In this document: in pieces, positions 62,707 through 64,000 of the stretch | Numbering within the stretch: the first letter of the stretch is position 1 | Layout of the letters: the number at the start of each line of letters is the position of its first letter | Origin: Klebsiella terrigena | GTDB taxonomy: Bacteria > Pseudomonadota > Gammaproteobacteria > Enterobacterales > Enterobacteriaceae | Direction: 5' to 3' | Length of the DNA stretch: 64,000 nucleotides | NCBI RefSeq assembly: GCF_006539725.1 | Contig: NZ_BJNO01000006.1 | Coordinates: 124,001-188,000 of the forward strand | Notes under the pieces: generated by a model | The model's input: the letters and a program-made list of their open reading frames with translations, nothing else | Told to the model about the DNA's origin: nothing | Databases searched by the model: none | Translations under genes and position numbers: made by a program

Positions 62707-64000
62707 TTAAATATCCGCCAGCGCGGCGTTGCGATCGGGGTAGAAGCTCAGGCGTCCGGCAATGGGCTGGACTCCGGCGCGTGCCAGGGTACGCAGCGGC
62801 TGAAACTCAAGATTAGATACCCGCAGCTCGCAGCCTTCCGGCAGCTTTTTCACGAAGCGCTGGAAGGCATCCAGGCCACCGGCATCCAGCACCGGCACCG
62901 CATCCCATTTCAGCACCACGATCCGCTTACCCGCAATACGCGTTTCCAGATCGTTAAATAGCCCCTCGGCGGCGGCGAAGAACAGCGGGCCGATAACCCG
63001 CAGCACCAGCACGTCGTCGGGCACGTCGACGTTGACCGGGGCCAGGCGCGTCATGCGGGCGATACGGCGCATAAACAGCAGCGAAGCCAGTACGATGCCG
63101 ACGCTGATCGCGATGACCATATCAAACAGCACCGTCAGCGACATGCACATCAGCATGACTACGATGTCGTCCTTTGGCGCATAGCGCAGCAAATTCACTA
63201 CCTTGTGCGCTTCGCTCATATTCCACGCCACCATCAGCAGCAGCGCCGCCATCGCCGACAGCGGCAGCCAGGAGAGCAGCGGGGCGAGGATCAGCAGCGC
63301 CATAATCACCAGCAGCGCATGGATCACTGCAGAAACCGGCGAGGTCGCACCGGCGCGCACGTTGGCCGCCGAGCGGGCAATCGCCGCGGTCGCGGTAATG
63401 CCGCCGAAGAAAGGCGCGACGATATTGCCCAGACCCTGACCGATCAGCTCGCTGTTCGCCTTATGCTTGGTGCCGGTCATACCATCCAGCACCACCGCGC
63501 ACAGCAGCGACTCAATGGCGCCAAGCATGGCCATGGAGAACGCCGCCGGCAGCAGCGCCTGCAGCGAGGCCCAGCTGAGGGTGAAATCAGAGCCCGGCAT
63601 ATCCCAGGGCAGCACCAGCTGCGGCAGCAGCTGCGGAATGCCGCTTCCCTGGCTGCCGTCGGCGAGCGTGTAGTGGAACTGAGAGCCGATGGTCGCGACG
63701 TGGCCGCCCAGCAGAGTGACGATCGCCATCACCCCGCAGCCCGCCAGCAGCGCGGGAAGATGGCCCGGCAGGCGGATCCCAAGGCGCGGCCAGAGGATCA
63801 GAATCGCGAGCGTCACGATGCCAATCGCGGCGTCGCCAACGTTGACCGTCGGCAGCGCCATAATCAGCGCGGAAACTTTCTGCAAATAGTGCTCCGGCAC
63901 GTGCGCCATCTGCAGGCCAAGGAAGTCCTTAATCTGCATGGTACCGATAGTAATACCGATACCTGAGGTGAAACCGAGGGTCACCGAGAGCGGGATATAT
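62707..64000 (-). CDS. dauA: DauA (YchM) C4-dicarboxylic acid transporter, 5' end cut by window
   Basis: The visible part is about 431 residues of the roughly 550 expected; the frame stays open to the right edge, and the upstream residues IPLS match E. coli DauA, so the GTG at 63984 is internal. It is a SulP-family inner-membrane transporter that takes up succinate and aspartate at acidic pH. Membrane segments with [11 protein letters not shown] and [23 protein letters not shown] are followed by a C-terminal STAS domain (about the last 110 residues) with [18 protein letters not shown]. Confidence 0.94.
   Translation of the reverse strand, partial: YIPLSVTLGFTSGIGITIGTMQIKDFLGLQMAHVPEHYLQKVSALIMALPTVNVGDAAIGIVTLAILILWPRLGIRLPGHLPALLAGCGVMAIVTLLGGHVATIGSQFHYTLADGSQGSGIPQLLPQLVLPWDMPGSDFTLSWASLQALLPAAFSMAMLGAIESLLCAVVLDGMTGTKHKANSELIGQGLGNIVAPFFGGITATAAIARSAANVRAGATSPVSAVIHALLVIMALLILAPLLSWLPLSAMAALLLMVAWNMSEAHKVVNLLRYAPKDDIVVMLMCMSLTVLFDMVIAISVGIVLASLLFMRRIARMTRLAPVNVDVPDDVLVLRVIGPLFFAAAEGLFNDLETRIAGKRIVVLKWDAVPVLDAGGLDAFQRFVKKLPEGCELRVSNLEFQPLRTLARAGVQPIAGRLSFYPDRNAALADI

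Noticed and set aside
1-64000. tRNA, rRNA, CRISPR arrays, replication origins and intact insertion sequences
   Set aside because: I looked for cloverleaf ends, regularly spaced repeats and transposase genes and found none that hold up.

Overview
The window is chromosomal DNA of an enterobacterium. Gene content, GC-rich coding style and the runs cvrA-ldcA-emtA and ychF-pth-ychH-dauA are those of the Enterobacteriaceae. The accessory genes (FoxA-type receptor, Anbu operon, second PEP carboxykinase, T6SS locus with a Tle4-type lipase) fit the Klebsiella/Raoultella/Enterobacter side of the family. I cannot fix the species from sequence alone.

Layout. (1) 1-5110: right-hand end of a P2-like prophage: tail genes FI, FII, E/E' on the minus strand, then D and ogr on the plus strand, then two cargo genes, a zinc-ribbon membrane protein and a secreted VasI/TagO-like protein. 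(2) 5190-14070: cvrA, ldcA, emtA, a ferrioxamine-type TonB receptor, periplasmic trehalase with a repeat tail, and an exported esterase. (3) 14200-18201: a tightly overlapping operon of ATP-grasp, alpha-E, transglutaminase and Anbu proteasome-like genes, preceded by a possible sigma-54 promoter. (4) 18198-26694: AraC/MFS efflux pair, then a complete sugar ABC importer with PfkB kinase, controlled by a divergent ROK regulator with a perfect palindromic operator candidate. (5) 26800-37700: RibH2-type lumazine synthase, fatty-acid desaturase, PhnD-like protein, an OpuC-type ABC importer running into an FMN-dependent monooxygenase, AzlCD-type exporter with AraC/cupin genes, and a pseudouridine synthase. 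(6) 37773-40690: HypT-like LysR regulator divergent from an ATP-type PEP carboxykinase that is probably a second copy. (7) 41137-58851: a T6SS locus with tssB, a 3'-truncated tssC, a Tle4-like lipase with its immunity protein, PAAR, a decayed 1-kb stretch, an unknown membrane protein, then tssM, tssA, tssF, tssG, tssJ, tssE and vasL. tssK, tssL, tssH/clpV, hcp and vgrG are absent, and the tssC reading frame breaks where they would be expected, so an internal deletion is the simplest reading. (8) 59094-64000: ychF, pth, ychH, a MerR/TipAS regulator and the C-terminal three quarters of dauA.

How it fits together. The prophage end and the T6SS locus are the two clearly acquired regions, and both carry T6SS-related proteins (a VasI/TagO-family protein in the prophage; structural genes plus an effector/immunity pair in the locus). 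Most remaining genes are transport and catabolic modules with dedicated regulators. I see no tRNA, rRNA, CRISPR array or intact insertion sequence.
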